Shown here piece after piece: positions 7,691-8,975 of a stretch of DNA of 8,975 nt. Source of the stretch: Acidobacteriota bacterium (lineage in GTDB: Bacteria > Acidobacteriota > Blastocatellia > RBC074). Each line of letters opens with the position of its first letter. Within the stretch, counting starts at the first letter, position 1. The stretch is taken from NCBI GenBank assembly GCA_017991275.1, contig JAGNMH010000168.1:1-8975 (forward strand). The letters run 5' to 3'. Both the position numbers and the translations under genes were made by a program. The notes beneath the pieces are model-generated. The model had not been told where the DNA came from and searched no databases. It saw only the letters and a program-made list of their open reading frames with translations.

Positions 7691-8975
7691 ATGGCTCGCA
7701 GTAAATTGTTCCTGATGTTTTCGGCGGGGCTGATAGCAACATTGTTGATTCACCCGCCCAGCGCCAGTCCGCAGCAAACCCCGCCTTGCGCCAACGCTCC
7801 GACGGCAGGCAAGACGGCCAAACAAATAAACTTGGATAATTGCGATTGCGAACAATCCACCGCACAGGACAAACCTACTTATCGTGTGGGGGCAGAGCCT
7901 TTTGGCCGGAAGGCTGCGCTTCGGACTGGCAGGTCGGCACGAGTTGGCACACAGCGAGGTCAGTCGCGTTCTGAGAAGGAGGATTTATACGATGGCCTGG
8001 AAATGCCTGACCTCAAAGATTTGCGCTCTCCTGAAGTCGTCGGTTTGCGGCAAAGAGTATTGAGCGCCAGGGAAATCGCGCGGCAAAAAGTGGAAAGCCT
8101 GGAGTCCCGGCGCAAAACGCTGCTGCAAACACGTCCGAATGATTGGTATACCCGCAAGTTGAATTCGCCCAAAGCCCGCAAGCGATACGAGCAATTTATT
8201 GCCCTGCAAAACAGCGAACCGTTGGCAAGCTTGCCCAAATTCGACTGGCGCGAACAGGGGCTGGATGTGGGGGCGGTATTGCATCAGGGGAATTGCAACA
8301 GTTGCTGGGCGTTTGCCACCCTGTCCGTGTATCAAAGCAGTTGGCTTCTGGAGCAGTTGAGGCTTGGTGATGAGTTTTTCGCAGTGACTGTACCGGAGTA
8401 TGGCTCACACCGACGGTTTCCATCTATCCAGCAGTTACTCAACTGCATCGGCAAAGAGAAAGGCGACTGTCAGAGCGGCGGCTGGCACGGGACTGCGTTC
8501 GCCTTTATGGTCAACTCCCACGTTCCGCATATCCCTGACTTTCTGGTAGAAAAGTACGGAGACGAAAAGGCGGCCACCGAAGAATACAAAGGTCGAAAAT
8601 CATCTTGCACTGACCCTTTACTTGATCGCCGCGTCAAACGCGGTGGCAAAATGGCGGTTCCGGGTGTGGGCGGAGATGGCGTCAATCTGCCCACAAACAG
8701 CGACCAAATACGGACGGCCTGGGATCGTGCCCTGGCCTGGGGTTACGTCAATGAACAACAACCGGATCAACTGCCCACCGTCGCTCAATTCAAACAAGCG
8801 TTGATCGAACACGGGCCGCTGGCCATGCCGATTAAAGGCGATGCCTGTTTCAGCGTCTACCAAGGCGGCGTGTTCAACGGACAGAAAACCGGCAATCCAA
8901 ACCACGTCATGGTTTTGATAGGCTGGGATGATGAAAAACAGGCGTGGCTGATCAAAAATTCCTGGGGCGAAGAAT
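7691..8975 (+). CDS. Secreted C1A (papain-like) cysteine protease, 3' end outside window
   Basis: The visible 428 residues encode an exported papain-family protease; the frame is open at the right edge. An N-terminal signal peptide (about 1-26, hydrophobic LFLMFSAGLIATLLI) is followed by a Cys-containing, basic linker (about 30-100) and a helical, charged propeptide-like segment (about 113-175) that lacks an obvious ERFNIN motif. The mature enzyme probably starts near LPKFDWREQG (181-190). Catalytic residues are all visible: oxyanion-hole Gln199 and nucleophile Cys205 in HQGNCNSCWAFA, His405 in NPNHVMVLIGWDD, and Asn423 in KNSWGEE. SIQQLLNC...GDCQSGGW (about 245-265) is the papain disulfide region. 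The Cys-to-His distance is 200 residues against about 134 in papain, owing to extra sequence around 285-345. It lies 140 bp after the serine hydrolase and so may have its own promoter. Probable role: extracellular or periplasmic protein degradation. Confidence 0.93.
   Translation, partial: MARSKLFLMFSAGLIATLLIHPPSASPQQTPPCANAPTAGKTAKQINLDNCDCEQSTAQDKPTYRVGAEPFGRKAALRTGRSARVGTQRGQSRSEKEDLYDGLEMPDLKDLRSPEVVGLRQRVLSAREIARQKVESLESRRKTLLQTRPNDWYTRKLNSPKARKRYEQFIALQNSEPLASLPKFDWREQGLDVGAVLHQGNCNSCWAFATLSVYQSSWLLEQLRLGDEFFAVTVPEYGSHRRFPSIQQLLNCIGKEKGDCQSGGWHGTAFAFMVNSHVPHIPDFLVEKYGDEKAATEEYKGRKSSCTDPLLDRRVKRGGKMAVPGVGGDGVNLPTNSDQIRTAWDRALAWGYVNEQQPDQLPTVAQFKQALIEHGPLAMPIKGDACFSVYQGGVFNGQKTGNPNHVMVLIGWDDEKQAWLIKNSWGEE

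Overview
The window reads as an ordinary chromosomal stretch of a moderately GC-rich, free-living bacterium. All eight recognisable genes lie on the plus strand with short gaps. The gene mix points to a soil or environmental lineage, possibly Acidobacteriota: a secreted SGNH hydrolase, DUF2277, DUF1801, an ankyrin protein, a YcaQ-type DNA glycosylase, a secreted beta-lactamase-fold serine hydrolase and a secreted papain-like protease. That taxonomic guess is inference from family content and general protein flavour only; there is no rRNA or other marker gene here.

Layout. (1) 3-1289: the 3' part of a secreted SGNH/GDSL esterase gene, cut at the left window edge inside its signal peptide. (2) 1312-1581 and 1639-2067: two small cytoplasmic proteins, DUF2277 and DUF1801. 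(3) 2085-3005 and 3009-4637: a Pol-beta-type nucleotidyltransferase with a C-terminal winged-helix-like region, followed after 3 bp by a 542-residue ankyrin-repeat protein whose ribosome binding site lies inside the end of the upstream gene. (4) 4654-5847: a YcaQ/AlkX-family DNA glycosylase with an intact QLD motif. (5) 5883-7550: an exported serine hydrolase with SxxK, YSN and HxG motifs and two similar C-terminal domains in tandem. (6) 7691 to the right edge: an exported C1A (papain-type) cysteine protease, cut shortly after its catalytic Asn.

Genes 1312-7550 are separated by 3 to 57 bp, so they may be co-transcribed, although their known or predicted roles do not make one obvious pathway. 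The window ends contribute exported hydrolases (esterase, serine hydrolase, protease), suited to degrading external polymers or remodelling the envelope. The middle block is cytoplasmic: a nucleotidyl-transfer enzyme, a protein-binding scaffold and a DNA repair enzyme. I see no rRNA, tRNA, CRISPR array, insertion sequence, phage gene or convincing rho-independent terminator. I did not find clear evidence of a previously undescribed system. The most unusual items are the nucleotidyltransferase/ankyrin pair, the higher-order repeat in the ankyrin protein, the tandem tail of the serine hydrolase and the enlarged C1A protease.
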